This document shows positions 1-9,435 of a stretch of 64,000 nt of DNA, one piece after another. The stretch is taken from NCBI RefSeq assembly GCF_016907715.1, contig NZ_JAFBCM010000001.1:1240001-1304000 (forward strand), written 5' to 3'. Origin of the DNA: Tenggerimyces flavus (lineage in GTDB: Bacteria; Actinomycetota; Actinomycetes; Propionibacteriales; Actinopolymorphaceae). A program made the translations under genes and the position numbers. The notes under the pieces are model-generated. The model was not told where the DNA came from and made no database searches. It saw only the letters and a list, made by a program, of their open reading frames with translations. The number at the start of each line of letters is the position of its first letter. Position 1 is the first letter of the stretch.

Positions 1-8
1 CGCCTGCC

Positions 9-656
9 GTGCCCGGACACGCGACGCACGCCGAGGAGCTGACCGGCGCCGCCGTTCGCCTCCCGCCCGGCGGGGTCGTGCTCGGCTCCGGCCAGGACGG
101 CGTGCTCGTCGTACGGCTCTTCCGCGCGCAGCCCGTCCGCCTGTGCATCCACTCGGCCGGTCAGCTCGCGCAGCTGATCGCGTACCGGGCGATGGCGCTC
201 GGCGCGCACGTGACCGTGGTGACCGACACCGTGTCGGCGTGGAGCCGGCTGGTGCAGTCCGTTCCGCGCGGTCCGGCGTGGTTCACCGTGCTGCCGGCGG
301 GCTCGCGGGTGACGGCGACGGGAACGATCACGCGGCCGTCGCTGGTGATCGACGCGACGAGCGACAACCGCGCGCTGCCTCGGTGGGAGCAGGGGCAGTG
401 GCAGACGTTCGCCTCGGTGGATCGCGAGATCACGCCGTCCGACCTGCACGTCTTGCGGACGTACGACCTGCTGGTCACCCAGCGGCTGCAGCCGACGGCC
501 GCGGAGATCGCGCGGCGAGCGTTCGGCCTGGCCCCTGACCGCGCGACCTGGCTGACGCAGATGCCGGCCGGGGTGCTGGCCGTGGCGGCGCCTGGTCAGC
601 TGGCCTTCGGGCAGATGACCGTGAGCAACGCCGAGCAGCGGCTGCTGGGCTCGTGA
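9..656 (+). CDS. EccE-like type VII secretion-associated protein, possibly 5'-truncated
   Basis: A soluble-looking protein of at least 215 residues. Its first half has a Rossmann-like pattern, alternating hydrophobic strands (residues about 22-75) with small-residue turns, including a run of VTVVTDTVSAW. This resembles the C-terminal domain of actinobacterial EccE-type proteins encoded in ESX clusters, and the genes that follow (eccD, eccC, mycosin) fit. The only start inside the window is GTG at base 9 with no visible ribosome binding site, so the gene probably begins upstream and loses its membrane part here. The stop overlaps the next gene by 4 bases (GTGA), so the two are likely translationally coupled. 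The family call rests on a weak similarity and context; an unrelated hypothetical protein is possible. Confidence 0.4.
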   Translation: MPGHATHAEELTGAAVRLPPGGVVLGSGQDGVLVVRLFRAQPVRLCIHSAGQLAQLIAYRAMALGAHVTVVTDTVSAWSRLVQSVPRGPAWFTVLPAGSRVTATGTITRPSLVIDATSDNRALPRWEQGQWQTFASVDREITPSDLHVLRTYDLLVTQRLQPTAAEIARRAFGLAPDRATWLTQMPAGVLAVAAPGQLAFGQMTVSNAEQRLLGS

Positions 657-1378
657 GCGCGCTCGTCACCGGCGCCTCGCGCGGGCTGGGTGCGGTGATG
701 GCCGTTCACCTCGCTCGTGCTGGGCATGCCGTCGCGGTGAACTATCACGCGGGTGCCGCGCTCGCTGACGAGGTCGTCGCGTCGATCCGGTCCGCTGGCG
801 GAGTGGCCGAGGCGTTCGGGGCGGACGTGACCGACGAGGCCGCGGTGACCGACTTGGTGGCTCGCGTCACCGCGTCGCTCGGGCCGGTGGACGTGCTGGT
901 GTGCAATGCGACCGGTCCCCAACCTGCTGTCCCCGTTGAGGATTTGACGTGGGAGGACCACCTCGACCAGCTGCGGTTCTTCGTGAAGTCGCCGACGCTG
1001 TTGTTGCGCGAGGTGCTGCCGGCGATGAAGGAACGCGGGCGCGGGCGGGTGATCCAGATCGGCTCGGACATGTTCGAGCGGGCGCTGCCACGTTCGTCGG
1101 CGTACGTCGCGGCGAAGGGCGCGCAGCTCGGGCTGACCCGCTCGTGGGCGCGTGAGCTCGGGCCGCACGGCATCACGGTCAACTACGTCGCGCCGGGCTG
1201 GATCCCGGTCGAACGGCACGAGGGCGCGTCGACGGCGGGGTACATCGCGGAGACGCCGATGAGCCGGCAGGGCGTGCCGGACGACATCGCGGCGGCAGTC
1301 GTCTATCTCGCGAGTGAGGCGGCTTCGTTCGTCACCGGGACGCGGCTCACCGTCAACGGTGGGCACACGATCGACTGA
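653..1378 (+). CDS. SDR-family oxidoreductase (3-oxoacyl-ACP reductase-like)
   Basis: This 241-residue protein is a classical short-chain dehydrogenase. It has a glycine-rich nucleotide-binding motif TGASRGLG near residues 6-13, a GADVTD acidic turn, an NATG block in place of the usual NNAG, a catalytic YVAAK near residue 151, and the C-terminal TVNGGHTID signature of FabG-like enzymes. It should reduce or oxidise a carbonyl/alcohol with NAD(P)H in the cytoplasm; the substrate cannot be told. The usual NAG asparagine-glycine block is altered (ATGPQP), which occurs in divergent SDRs. The GTG start overlaps the upstream stop. It lies beside type VII secretion genes, but nothing in the sequence ties it to secretion. 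Confidence 0.85.
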   Translation: MSALVTGASRGLGAVMAVHLARAGHAVAVNYHAGAALADEVVASIRSAGGVAEAFGADVTDEAAVTDLVARVTASLGPVDVLVCNATGPQPAVPVEDLTWEDHLDQLRFFVKSPTLLLREVLPAMKERGRGRVIQIGSDMFERALPRSSAYVAAKGAQLGLTRSWARELGPHGITVNYVAPGWIPVERHEGASTAGYIAETPMSRQGVPDDIAAAVVYLASEAASFVTGTRLTVNGGHTID

Positions 1379-1382
1379 GCTG

Positions 1383-2780
1383 TTAGCCGAGCCACTCCAG
1401 GATCATCTGGTAGACGCCGACCACGCCGAGCGTCAGTGGGACGACCGCCAGCAGCACGACGACCTCGAACAGGTCGGTCGCGCGTGCCCAGTACGGCGAC
1501 ACCCGGCGGCCCGGCATCGTGACCGCCCACGCGCCGAGCGCGGCGGCGACGACGAGGCAGGGCAGGCCGACGATGAGCAGCACGGTCGCGTTGTGCTGGT
1601 CGGTCACGAGGCGGAACACGAGCAGGAACGCGCACGCGACGCCGCCCCAGATCAGCCACAGGCGTTGGGTTCTGCCGAGGTAGTGCCGCGCTCGGAGCAG
1701 CAGCCCGAGGGCGACGACGCCGGTCAGCGCAGGCCCGAACCAGCTGTCGTCGCGGATCAGGAAGATGCTGCCGATGACCGCGACCCCGGTCGTCGCCGCC
1801 ATCAACGCGGCGACGAGCCGGTCAGCGGTGATCGCCTGCTGCAGCACGGTCGGTCCGGGCAGGACGTCGGTCTGCCGGCGGAGGTCGTCCGCGCCGGCGG
1901 GTAGCTGCGGGATCGGCAGCCTGGCCAGGCGGGCGGCGAACGTGGGCACGAACGGTGCGATCGCCAACGTGATCGCGACCGCGATCGCCGCGGCCGCCGC
2001 AGCGTCGGTGTTGAACGCGAGCCTGATGACACACGCGATCGCGCCGATCGTCGCGGCCGCGCCGGCGCCGAAGAACCCGTCCCAGCCGGCCACGATGCCG
2101 AACGCCGCGAGCGTCGCGAGAACGAGCGCGAGGGCGCAGCCCATCAGCAGATGGGGTGGGCCGAACGCGAGGAGCGGCTTGTCGCCGCCGAGCGCGAGCA
2201 GGCCGCCGAGCGCGCCGTACGCCACGCCGCAGGCGCCGAGGTACGCGCCGACGCCGGCCTGGGAGAACGCGCGGGACATCGCCACGCCGCCGAGCACGAG
2301 CCCGACGCCGGCGACCAGCATCACGACGGTCGGGACGGTCCACGACGGGCCGCTGCCGAGCGCGACGAGGGCGCCCACGACGAAGAACAGGCCGGAGGCG
2401 ACGAGGCCGACGCGGCGGGTGTCGGACGGCTGCCAGGCGGGGCGGTGGCTTCTCGTGGCGGTGGAGATCGCGTCGGCGACGTCGTCGAAGGAGAACTCGG
2501 GGAGCGCGGACTCGCGGTGCCTGAGGTAGAGGACGTCGCCGTCTCGTACGCCGAGGACGGACAGGCGCTGCGACGGGTCGAAGGCGGTCTCGCCCAGCCG
2601 CTGGAGGACCCAGCCGGTGCGCAGGAACGCGGGGTCGTCGGGGTTCTCGCCGGCGTGCCGGAGGAGGGTCGGCAGCAGGTCCGCGAGCGGCGCCTCGGCG
2701 GGCAGCGCGAGGTCCATCCGCGTCCGGGGTGCGACCACTGTGACGCGGCAGAGCTCGACTCCACTAGTCGCGTCGACCAC
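1383..2780 (-). CDS. eccD: Type VII secretion integral membrane protein EccD
   Basis: EccD forms the membrane channel part of ESX/type VII secretion systems together with EccB, EccC and EccE. The predicted protein has 465 residues. An N-terminal ubiquitin-like domain (about residues 1-95, with the VELCRVTVVAPRTRMDLALP strand start) is followed by about eleven hydrophobic helices to the C terminus, the normal EccD layout and length. The GTG start at 2780 is chosen because AAGGAG lies 6 bases upstream; a longer reading frame upstream has no such signal. It is divergent from eccC across a 276-bp region that must hold both promoters. The 3' end lies 4 bases from the end of the SDR gene. Confidence 0.9.
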   Translation of the reverse strand: MVDATSGVELCRVTVVAPRTRMDLALPAEAPLADLLPTLLRHAGENPDDPAFLRTGWVLQRLGETAFDPSQRLSVLGVRDGDVLYLRHRESALPEFSFDDVADAISTATRSHRPAWQPSDTRRVGLVASGLFFVVGALVALGSGPSWTVPTVVMLVAGVGLVLGGVAMSRAFSQAGVGAYLGACGVAYGALGGLLALGGDKPLLAFGPPHLLMGCALALVLATLAAFGIVAGWDGFFGAGAAATIGAIACVIRLAFNTDAAAAAAIAVAITLAIAPFVPTFAARLARLPIPQLPAGADDLRRQTDVLPGPTVLQQAITADRLVAALMAATTGVAVIGSIFLIRDDSWFGPALTGVVALGLLLRARHYLGRTQRLWLIWGGVACAFLLVFRLVTDQHNATVLLIVGLPCLVVAAALGAWAVTMPGRRVSPYWARATDLFEVVVLLAVVPLTLGVVGVYQMILEWLG

Positions 2781-3056
2781 GTACGGCTCCTTCTTGTCAC
2801 CCTGGCCAAGCCCCCGCCGACCCCGGAGACTACCGTCCACGTCTCGCCCCCGGCCAAACCCACCACCGCACGCCGGCCGTTTGGGCGTGGCCCGTGCCGG
2901 GCACTGGCCCGGTTCTCGTCCACAAGCCGACCCCATCGCCGACTTATCCCCAGATCTGGACGTCCACGCCTCGGCCGGCGACCGTCTGTCGAGCTACCCG
3001 ACTAAAGTTCACCCCAGACCGACTCAGACTCACGCCGACGGGGAAAGGGGTCCGAC

Positions 3057-6000
3057 GTGAGCACGACGCTCTACCGGCGACCACCTCGCCGGCCGCCACC
3101 GCCGATGCCGAAGGGCGAGGTGCTCTTCGAGTCGCCTCCTGAGCTGCCCGAGGTCACCACCGGCTCGTCGATGCAGAAGATGATCGGCATCCTTCCGATG
3201 CTCGCCGGCGGCGCGTCGATGGCGTTCCTGTTCACCTCCGGCCGCGACACCATGCGGCTGGTCGCCGGCGGCATGATGGCGCTGTCCATGTTCGGCATGT
3301 ACTTCAGCCAGATGGGCGGGCGCGGCGACGAGCGCAAGCAGGAGGTCGACGCGAGTCGGCGCGACTACATGCGCTACCTCTCCCAGCTGCGCCGGCGCGT
3401 ACGGTCCGCGGCGGAGAAGCAGCGCGAGGGCCTCGAGTGGCGCTACCCCGATCCCGACAACCTCTGGGCGATCCCGCTCAGCAAACGGCTCTGGGAGCGC
3501 CGCGCCGCCGACCGGGACTTCGGGCACATACGCGTGGCCCGCGGGCCGCAGCAGTTCGTGCTCAACCTCGTCGCCCCGGAGACGAAACCGGTCGAGGATC
3601 TCGAGCCGGTCTCCGCCGGCGCGCTGCGCAGGTTCATCCAGACGTACCGCGTCGTCCCCGACGTTCCGATCTCGCTGTCCCTCCGCGGGTTCGCGCACAT
3701 CCGTTTCGAGGGTGACCCGACCGCGATCCGCGAGCTCGCCCGCGCCATGCTCGGCCACCTCGTGTCGCTGCACGCGCCGCACGAGCTGATGACCGCGTAC
3801 TGCGTCGGGCCCGACCGGCGCGGCGAGTGGGACTGGGCCAAGTGGCTCCCGCACGCACTGCACCCCACGACGTACGACGGCGCCGGCAACGCCCGGCTGG
3901 TCACGGCCTCGCTGTCGGAGCTCGAACGACTCCTCGGCAACCTCACCGAGAACCGGCCGTACTTCACCGCCAACGGCGCCCCGATCCCCGACCAACCGCA
4001 CATCGTGGTGATCCTCGACGGCGGCCACGCGAGCTACGACGCGCGGCTGCTGAGCGCGCCGCCGCACGGCATCACGCTGTTCGACCTCACCGGCACCGCG
4101 GTCCGCGGTGGCGGCGAGGGCATGCTCCGGCTGCACGTGAGCGCCGACGACGTCGCCGTGGTCCGTACGGACGCCGATGGCCAGGCTCGTCGGCAGTCCC
4201 TCGGCACCGCCGACCGGCTCAGCGTCCCGGAGATGGAGTCCCTCGCCCGGCAGCTCGCCCCGCTGCGCTCGACCACGCCGGCCGGCGTCGAGGCGACCGA
4301 AGAGGTCGAGGTCGAGGAGAAGCCGGTCCTCACCGACCTCACGCTCACCAACCTGCTGGGCATCCGGGACGCGTTCGCGATCGACCCGGCCGTCGTCTGG
4401 CGGCCGCGCCCCTCCCGCGAGCGGCTGCGGACGCCGTTCGGCGTGACGCCACAAGGTGTGCCGGTCGAGCTGGACATCAAGGAGTCGGCGCAGGGCGGCA
4501 TGGGCCCGCACGGGTTGGTCATCGGTGCGACCGGCTCGGGTAAGTCCGAGCTGCTCCGGACGATGGTGCTCGGCCTGACCATGACGCACTCGTCCGACGT
4601 GCTCAACCTCGTGCTGGTCGACTTCAAGGGTGGTGCGACGTTCCTCGGGCTGGACGACCTGCCGCACGTGTCGGCGACGATCACCAACCTCGAGGACGAG
4701 CTCATCCTCGTCGACCGCATGCAGGACGCGCTCGCCGGTGAGATGAACCGCCGGCAGGAGCTGCTCCGCTCCGCCGGCAACTACGCCTCGCTGCGCGACT
4801 ACGAGGAGGCGCGCGAGAAGGGCGCGCCGCTCGACCCGATGCCGTCGCTGTGGGTCGTTGTCGACGAGTTCTCCGAGCTGCTGACCGCGAAGCCGGAGTT
4901 CATCGAGCTGTTCGTGATGATCGGCCGGCTCGGCCGGTCGCTCGGCGTGCACCTGCTGCTCGCCTCGCAGCGACTGGAGGAGGGTCGGCTGCGCGGGCTC
5001 GACACGCACCTGTCGTACCGGATCGGTCTGCGGACCTTCTCCGCCGGCGAGAGCCGCGTGGTGCTGGGCGTGCCGGACGCGTACGAGCTGCCGCGCGAGC
5101 CCGGACACGGCTACCTCAAGGTGGCCACCGAGAACCTCGTGCAGTTCCGCGCCGCGTACGTGTCGGGCATCTACAAGCGGCCGGCGGCGCAGGCCGCGGT
5201 CGAGGCGGTGCGCACGGTGGCGGGCGAGCCCGTGCAGCGGCAGCCGCAGATCACCGCGTACACGACGGACTACGTCGAGCCGCAGGCCGAGCCCGTCGAG
5301 GAGCTGCCGCCGGAGCCGGTCGCGCTCCAGGAGCCGGAGCAGCAGCCGGAGTCGACCGAGCCGCAGAAGGTGCTGCTCGACCTGGTCGTCGACCAGCTTC
5401 GCGACCAGGGTCGGCCGGCGCACGCGGTCTGGTTGCCGCCGCTGGACGAGCCGCCGACGATCAACGAGCTGCTGCCGCCGCTCGAGGTCTCCGCCGAGCT
5501 CGGGCTCAACACGGTGCAGTGGGACGGCCGCGGGCGGCTGCACGCGCCGGTCGCGATCGTGGACCGTCCGTACGACCAGCGCCGCGACCCGCTCTGGATC
5601 GACCTGTCCGGCGCGGCCGGGCACGTCGGCATCGTCGGCGGTCCGCAGAGCGGCAAGAGCACGCTGCTGCGGAGCCTGATGTCCTCGTTCGCGTTGACGC
5701 ACACGCCGGACGAGGTGCAGTTCTACTGCCTCGACTTCGGTGGCGGCACGCTGTCCGCCCTGCAGGGACTGCCGCACGTCGGCGGGGTCGCGGCCCGGCT
5801 CGAGACCGACGCCGTACGCAGGACGATCGGCGAGCTGACCTCGTTGCTGGAGTCGCGCGAGGTGATGTTCACCGAGCACGGCGTGGACTCGATCGCCGGG
5901 TATCGGCGACTGCGGCGGACCGGGCGGATCGCGCCGGACCGGTTCGCGCCGGACGTCTTCCTCGTCGTCGACGGCTGGATGACGCTGCGCCAGGACTACG

Positions 6001-7115
6001 AGACGCTCGAGGCCACGATCACCCAGCTCGCTGCGCGCGGTCTCGGTTACGGCATCCACGTCGTGCTGACCGCGAACAAGTGGTCGGAGTTCCGGATCAC
6101 GATCAAGGACGTGATCCAGACCCGGCTGGAGCTCAAGCTCGGTGACGCGTACGACTCCGAGGTCAACCGGCGGGCGGCGACGAACGTGCCGGCCAACCGC
6201 CCGGGTCGCGGCCTCTCGCCGGACGGGCTGCACTTCCTTTCCGCGCTGCCGCGAGTGGACGACGTGCACGAGGCCGAGGACCTCGCTGACGGCGTGAAGG
6301 CGATGGTCGAGTCGGTCGCGCAGGCTTGGCAGCGTCCTGCTGCTCCGCCCGTACGGCTGCTGCCGCTGGAGCTGCCGTTCGAGTCGCTGCCGAAGGCTGG
6401 CGCGGATGTCCGGTCGGGCGTGCCGATCGCCATCGACGAGGACGAGCTGGCGCCGGTCTACCTCGACTTCGACGAGGAGCCGCACTTCGTCGTGTTCGGC
6501 TCGAACGAGTGCGGAAAGTCCAACCTGCTCGAGGTGATCGCCAAGGGCATCGTGGCTCGGCACGAGCCGAAGGACGCCCGCATCGTGATGGTCGACTTCC
6601 GGCGTTCGCTGCTGGAGGCGATCGACACCGAGCACCTGATCTCGTACGCGGCCTCGTCCGACGCGGCGGGCTCGATGATGAAGGACCTCGCGTCGTCGCT
6701 CCGCAAGCGGATGCCCGGGCCCGACGTCACGCCCGACCAGCTGAAGAACCGCACCTGGTGGTCCGGGTCGGACATCTACATCATCGTGGACGACTACGAC
6801 CTGGTGGCGACCTCGTCCGGCAACCCGCTCGCACCGGTCGCCGACCTGGTGAGCCAGGCCCGCGACATCGGCCTGCATCTGATCATCTCGCGCGGCTTCG
6901 GCGGTGCGGGCCGGGCGATGTACGACCCGATCATCCAGCGCATCCGCGACCTCGGCTGCCCCGGCCTGATCATGAGCGGCACCAAGGACGAGGGCGCGCT
7001 CTGGGGCGGCATCCGCGGCGCCCCGCTCCCCGCCGGCCGCGGCACGTTCATCTCCCGCCGCGTCGGCACCAAGCTCATCCAGACCGGCTACATTCCGAAG
7101 CCCGACGACAACTGA
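3057..7115 (+). CDS. eccC: Type VII secretion ATPase EccC (EccCa-EccCb fused)
   Basis: EccC is the motor ATPase that recognises and exports WXG100 substrates. The 1352-residue protein has two N-terminal membrane helices (about residues 42-62 and 70-90) and three FtsK/SpoIIIE-type ATPase domains. Their Walker A motifs are GATGSGKS (about 490), GGPQSGKS (about 861) and GSNECGKS (about 1148). The first domain has a normal Walker B ending VVVDEF. The second and third read VVDGW and IVDDY, without the glutamate after the aspartate, so only the first looks fully catalytic; this is common in EccC, where the rear domains bind substrate. The GTG start follows an AAAGGGG ribosome binding site at 3041-3047. 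A single fused gene is typical of non-mycobacterial ESX loci. Confidence 0.95.
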   Translation: MSTTLYRRPPRRPPPPMPKGEVLFESPPELPEVTTGSSMQKMIGILPMLAGGASMAFLFTSGRDTMRLVAGGMMALSMFGMYFSQMGGRGDERKQEVDASRRDYMRYLSQLRRRVRSAAEKQREGLEWRYPDPDNLWAIPLSKRLWERRAADRDFGHIRVARGPQQFVLNLVAPETKPVEDLEPVSAGALRRFIQTYRVVPDVPISLSLRGFAHIRFEGDPTAIRELARAMLGHLVSLHAPHELMTAYCVGPDRRGEWDWAKWLPHALHPTTYDGAGNARLVTASLSELERLLGNLTENRPYFTANGAPIPDQPHIVVILDGGHASYDARLLSAPPHGITLFDLTGTAVRGGGEGMLRLHVSADDVAVVRTDADGQARRQSLGTADRLSVPEMESLARQLAPLRSTTPAGVEATEEVEVEEKPVLTDLTLTNLLGIRDAFAIDPAVVWRPRPSRERLRTPFGVTPQGVPVELDIKESAQGGMGPHGLVIGATGSGKSELLRTMVLGLTMTHSSDVLNLVLVDFKGGATFLGLDDLPHVSATITNLEDELILVDRMQDALAGEMNRRQELLRSAGNYASLRDYEEAREKGAPLDPMPSLWVVVDEFSELLTAKPEFIELFVMIGRLGRSLGVHLLLASQRLEEGRLRGLDTHLSYRIGLRTFSAGESRVVLGVPDAYELPREPGHGYLKVATENLVQFRAAYVSGIYKRPAAQAAVEAVRTVAGEPVQRQPQITAYTTDYVEPQAEPVEELPPEPVALQEPEQQPESTEPQKVLLDLVVDQLRDQGRPAHAVWLPPLDEPPTINELLPPLEVSAELGLNTVQWDGRGRLHAPVAIVDRPYDQRRDPLWIDLSGAAGHVGIVGGPQSGKSTLLRSLMSSFALTHTPDEVQFYCLDFGGGTLSALQGLPHVGGVAARLETDAVRRTIGELTSLLESREVMFTEHGVDSIAGYRRLRRTGRIAPDRFAPDVFLVVDGWMTLRQDYETLEATITQLAARGLGYGIHVVLTANKWSEFRITIKDVIQTRLELKLGDAYDSEVNRRAATNVPANRPGRGLSPDGLHFLSALPRVDDVHEAEDLADGVKAMVESVAQAWQRPAAPPVRLLPLELPFESLPKAGADVRSGVPIAIDEDELAPVYLDFDEEPHFVVFGSNECGKSNLLEVIAKGIVARHEPKDARIVMVDFRRSLLEAIDTEHLISYAASSDAAGSMMKDLASSLRKRMPGPDVTPDQLKNRTWWSGSDIYIIVDDYDLVATSSGNPLAPVADLVSQARDIGLHLIISRGFGGAGRAMYDPIIQRIRDLGCPGLIMSGTKDEGALWGGIRGAPLPAGRGTFISRRVGTKLIQTGYIPKPDDN

Positions 7116-7130
7116 CCCCCCGAGGTCATC

Positions 7131-7161
7131 AGGCCCGCTGCAGCTGAGCTGCAACGGGCCT
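7131..7161 (+). terminator. Hairpin terminator after eccC
   Basis: AGGCCCG and CGGGCCT flank an inner TGCAGC-TGA-GCTGCA hairpin, giving a nearly perfect 14-pair stem with one C/A mismatch and a 3-base loop. It begins 15 bases after the eccC stop. The T-run after it is weak (GAAATCTGT), as in many GC-rich terminators. It separates eccC from the next gene, which has its own ribosome binding site, but read-through is possible. Confidence 0.7.
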
Positions 7162-7225
7162 GAAATCTGTGCGCCCACCCTGCTGACCAAGCAGATACCT
7201 CGAAACCCTCGAAGGGGTGGGCACC

Positions 7226-8320
7226 ATGACCGCACGGTCACCCGAGCAGATCCTCAACTCCATCGTCCAGAAGCAGGGACGAGGAGCGACGGTACGGCGG
7301 AAGCTGGCGGCGAACAAGGAGCGCAACTGGATGCTCGCGCTCACGCTCAAGGCGTTCGCCAAGCTGGCCGACAACGAGAAGCTGACCGACCTCGACCAGA
7401 CGATCGTCGACGCGTACCGCAAGAACGGCTACACCGACGCCAAGCTCAAGGAGCAGGGCAAGCTCGCCAAGGGCCTCAGCCAGCAGGTGCGGGACGAGAT
7501 CTTCCCGCAGGCCTACGCCCGGCTCGACACCGCCACCAAGGCGTACGCGCTCAAGGACCTCGAGCGCGACGCCGACGGCATCGTCAAGCGCGTCTTGACG
7601 CAGCGGAACGTCAACCACATCGACGTGCACGGGATCCACGCGGGCCGTGCCAGCCTGCGCGACTTCCCGAGCATCAGCCGCTCCGTCCTGAGCGAGACCG
7701 GCGCCGAGATGATGGTCGCCACCGAGTCGGCGGTCGCGCCGGCGAACGGGCGCTACACGATCAAGGCGACCTCGTTCCGCTGCAACGACCGGCAGACCGA
7801 CAGCGTGTTCGGGCCGTCGAACGAGCCGTACTGGATCTTCGGCTCGCTGGGCAACAACACCGCGGTCACGACGCGCAGCCAGGAGTTCAGCGACGTCGAC
7901 AACGGCGAGTCCCGCACGTTCGCCTCCGGCGAGGGCTGCATCTGGGGCCAGAACTGCTCCGCCCAGACGCTGCCCGAGGGCGAGGTCGGCTCGCTCGTCG
8001 CCCTGTGGGAGCACGACGAGGGCAACAAGGAGGAGGTCCGCAAGGGTGTCGCGGCGGCGTTCGCGGCAGCGGCGGGCATCCTTGCGGCGACCGGTGTGGC
8101 CGCCTGGGTGGCGGCCGTCGTCGCCGGCGTCGGCGGCGTCGTGCAGTGGCTGCTCGGCTTCATGGACGACGACCACATCGCCGACCAGACGTTCGTGTTC
8201 ACCCGCGACGTGGTGCAGAAGCAGATCCCGAGCGTCGGCCAGTCGTTCAACGTCACCCGCCGGTTCACCGACGGCGACGGCGACTACACGCTGACGCTCA
8301 AGGTCACGCACGCCTCGTAG
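7226..8320 (+). CDS. Hypothetical protein following eccC; candidate type VII substrate
   Basis: A 364-residue protein I do not recognise. Residues 1-120 are charged and mostly helical. They contain two Y-x-x-x-D sequences, YARLD (97-101) and YALKD (107-111), reminiscent of the YxxxD/E export tag of type VII substrates. The middle part is beta-rich with the phrase FGPSNEPYWIFGS and two cysteines. Near residues 270-310 lies an alanine/glycine-rich hydrophobic stretch (AAAFAAAAGILAATGVAAWV) long enough for one or two membrane helices, followed by a beta-rich tail. No classical signal peptide is present. ATG at 7226 is chosen because GAAGGGG lies 8 bases upstream; an in-frame GTG at 7217 overlaps that site. 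A membrane-active exported effector is an inference only. Confidence 0.6.
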   Translation: MTARSPEQILNSIVQKQGRGATVRRKLAANKERNWMLALTLKAFAKLADNEKLTDLDQTIVDAYRKNGYTDAKLKEQGKLAKGLSQQVRDEIFPQAYARLDTATKAYALKDLERDADGIVKRVLTQRNVNHIDVHGIHAGRASLRDFPSISRSVLSETGAEMMVATESAVAPANGRYTIKATSFRCNDRQTDSVFGPSNEPYWIFGSLGNNTAVTTRSQEFSDVDNGESRTFASGEGCIWGQNCSAQTLPEGEVGSLVALWEHDEGNKEEVRKGVAAAFAAAAGILAATGVAAWVAAVVAGVGGVVQWLLGFMDDDHIADQTFVFTRDVVQKQIPSVGQSFNVTRRFTDGDGDYTLTLKVTHAS

Positions 8321-8324
8321 GGTC

Positions 8325-9059
8325 CTACGACCGCAAGATCGCCAGATGCAGCTCCCTCGTCACCGACGCCGGGTCCACCCCGAGGTCCGCGGCGAGGGAC
8401 TGCCGGAACTTCTCGTACGCACGCAACGCCCGCGCTGGTTCACCCGCGCGGGCGTGTGCGCGCATCAGCAACCGGCACGCCGTCTCGTCGAGCGGGTCGA
8501 CCACCAGCGCCGACATCGCCGTGGACTGCGCGAGCCGTACATCGCCGACCGCACAGGCCGCGCCCGCCACCGCGTGCCGCGCCCTCCGGCAGAGCTCACC
8601 GTGGAACGCTCGCGCCGGCTCGGCCCAGTCCGCGCAGCCCTGGTCGGAGAGCACCAGCCCACGCTGCAAGGAACGCAACGCCGACCGCGCCGGCTGGAGC
8701 GCGTGTGCGGGATCGCCCACGGCCAGCGCCGCCTCCGAACGGGTGACCAGCCGGACCACCTCGTAGAGGTCGACCTGAACCCGTTCGCCCAGCCGGTACC
8801 CGCTGCGACCACCGACCACGGCGAACTGCCCGAGCACCCCGCGCAGCCGGCTCACCAGCGTCGCGGCCGAGGCTTCCGGCCGCCGTGGCGGCCGGTCCTC
8901 CCACACGACGTCGACCAGCCGGTCGACCCCGACGACGCACCCGCGCTCGACCGCGAGCAGCGCGAGCAGGGTCCGGCCCTTCCGGCTGCCCACCTCCGCG
9001 GGCGGCCGGACCTGACCGGCGAGCACGACGGTCAGCGGGCCGATGACCTGGACGACCAC
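8325..9059 (-). CDS. Small SARP-type transcriptional regulator (OmpR-like DNA-binding + BTAD)
   Basis: About 244 residues. An N-terminal winged-helix domain of the AfsR/SARP type (starting QVIGPLTVVLAG, with RKGRTLLALLAVERG and VSRLRGVLG blocks) is followed by a bacterial transcriptional activation domain ending RALRAYEKFRQSLAADLGVD. There is no NB-ARC or TPR part, so it is the short SARP form known from antibiotic pathway activators. The start is uncertain: GTG at 9059 matches the family N-terminus but has no clear ribosome binding site, and an in-frame ATG at 9164 would add 35 residues. It converges on the unknown gene after eccC with a 4-base gap. Its target genes cannot be deduced. Confidence 0.75.
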   Translation of the reverse strand: MVVQVIGPLTVVLAGQVRPPAEVGSRKGRTLLALLAVERGCVVGVDRLVDVVWEDRPPRRPEASAATLVSRLRGVLGQFAVVGGRSGYRLGERVQVDLYEVVRLVTRSEAALAVGDPAHALQPARSALRSLQRGLVLSDQGCADWAEPARAFHGELCRRARHAVAGAACAVGDVRLAQSTAMSALVVDPLDETACRLLMRAHARAGEPARALRAYEKFRQSLAADLGVDPASVTRELHLAILRS

Positions 9060-9367
9060 GGCGGGCGGGTCCGTACGTGGTCGGATCGCCGCTCCTCGGC
9101 ACACCGGACGGGTGTGCCGCTCCACGATCCCCTGCCGTCCCCAACGCACGTTGCCGCCCGACATCTCCGCACCCGTCTCCCTGGTCGCGGATCCGGCTGC
9201 ACGTCGCTGTCCCACCCCCGGTTGTGGCCTCTGTCCGCGATACCTCAGCACGACTGTGCGCCGGCCGACGACCGCCCACCACGGTCGCCGCACCTTAGAT
9301 TTCGGCCGCTGCGCCTTAGGCTCGATCTTTCGTCCGGCGGTGGGTTCGACCGGTCCGGCCCCGCCGA

Positions 9368-9396
9368 GGGCCAATGATCATGTAAACATGGTCATT
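9368..9396. repeat. Left part of a palindrome split by the IS element
   Basis: GGGCCAATGATCATGT (9368-9383), two bases, then ACATGGTCATT runs into the IS at 9397. Beyond the IS and its repeated ATT, the sequence continues GGCCC at 10440-10444. Rejoined, this gives two 16-bp arms with one mismatch around a 2-base loop. It would have formed a strong hairpin about 115 bases after the minus-strand PIG-L stop and may have been its terminator. The rest of 9060-9367 upstream of the SARP gene shows no further gene. Confidence 0.75.
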
Positions 9397-9435
9397 GAGC
9401 CTTTTTCATCGTGGCGGCGTGGTGGCGGGTGTGGT

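Noticed and set aside
3030-7241. A 1,403-codon open frame antisense to eccC
   Set aside because: Its arginine-, aspartate- and leucine-rich low-complexity translation and perfect containment of eccC on the other strand are typical of a GC-rich shadow frame.
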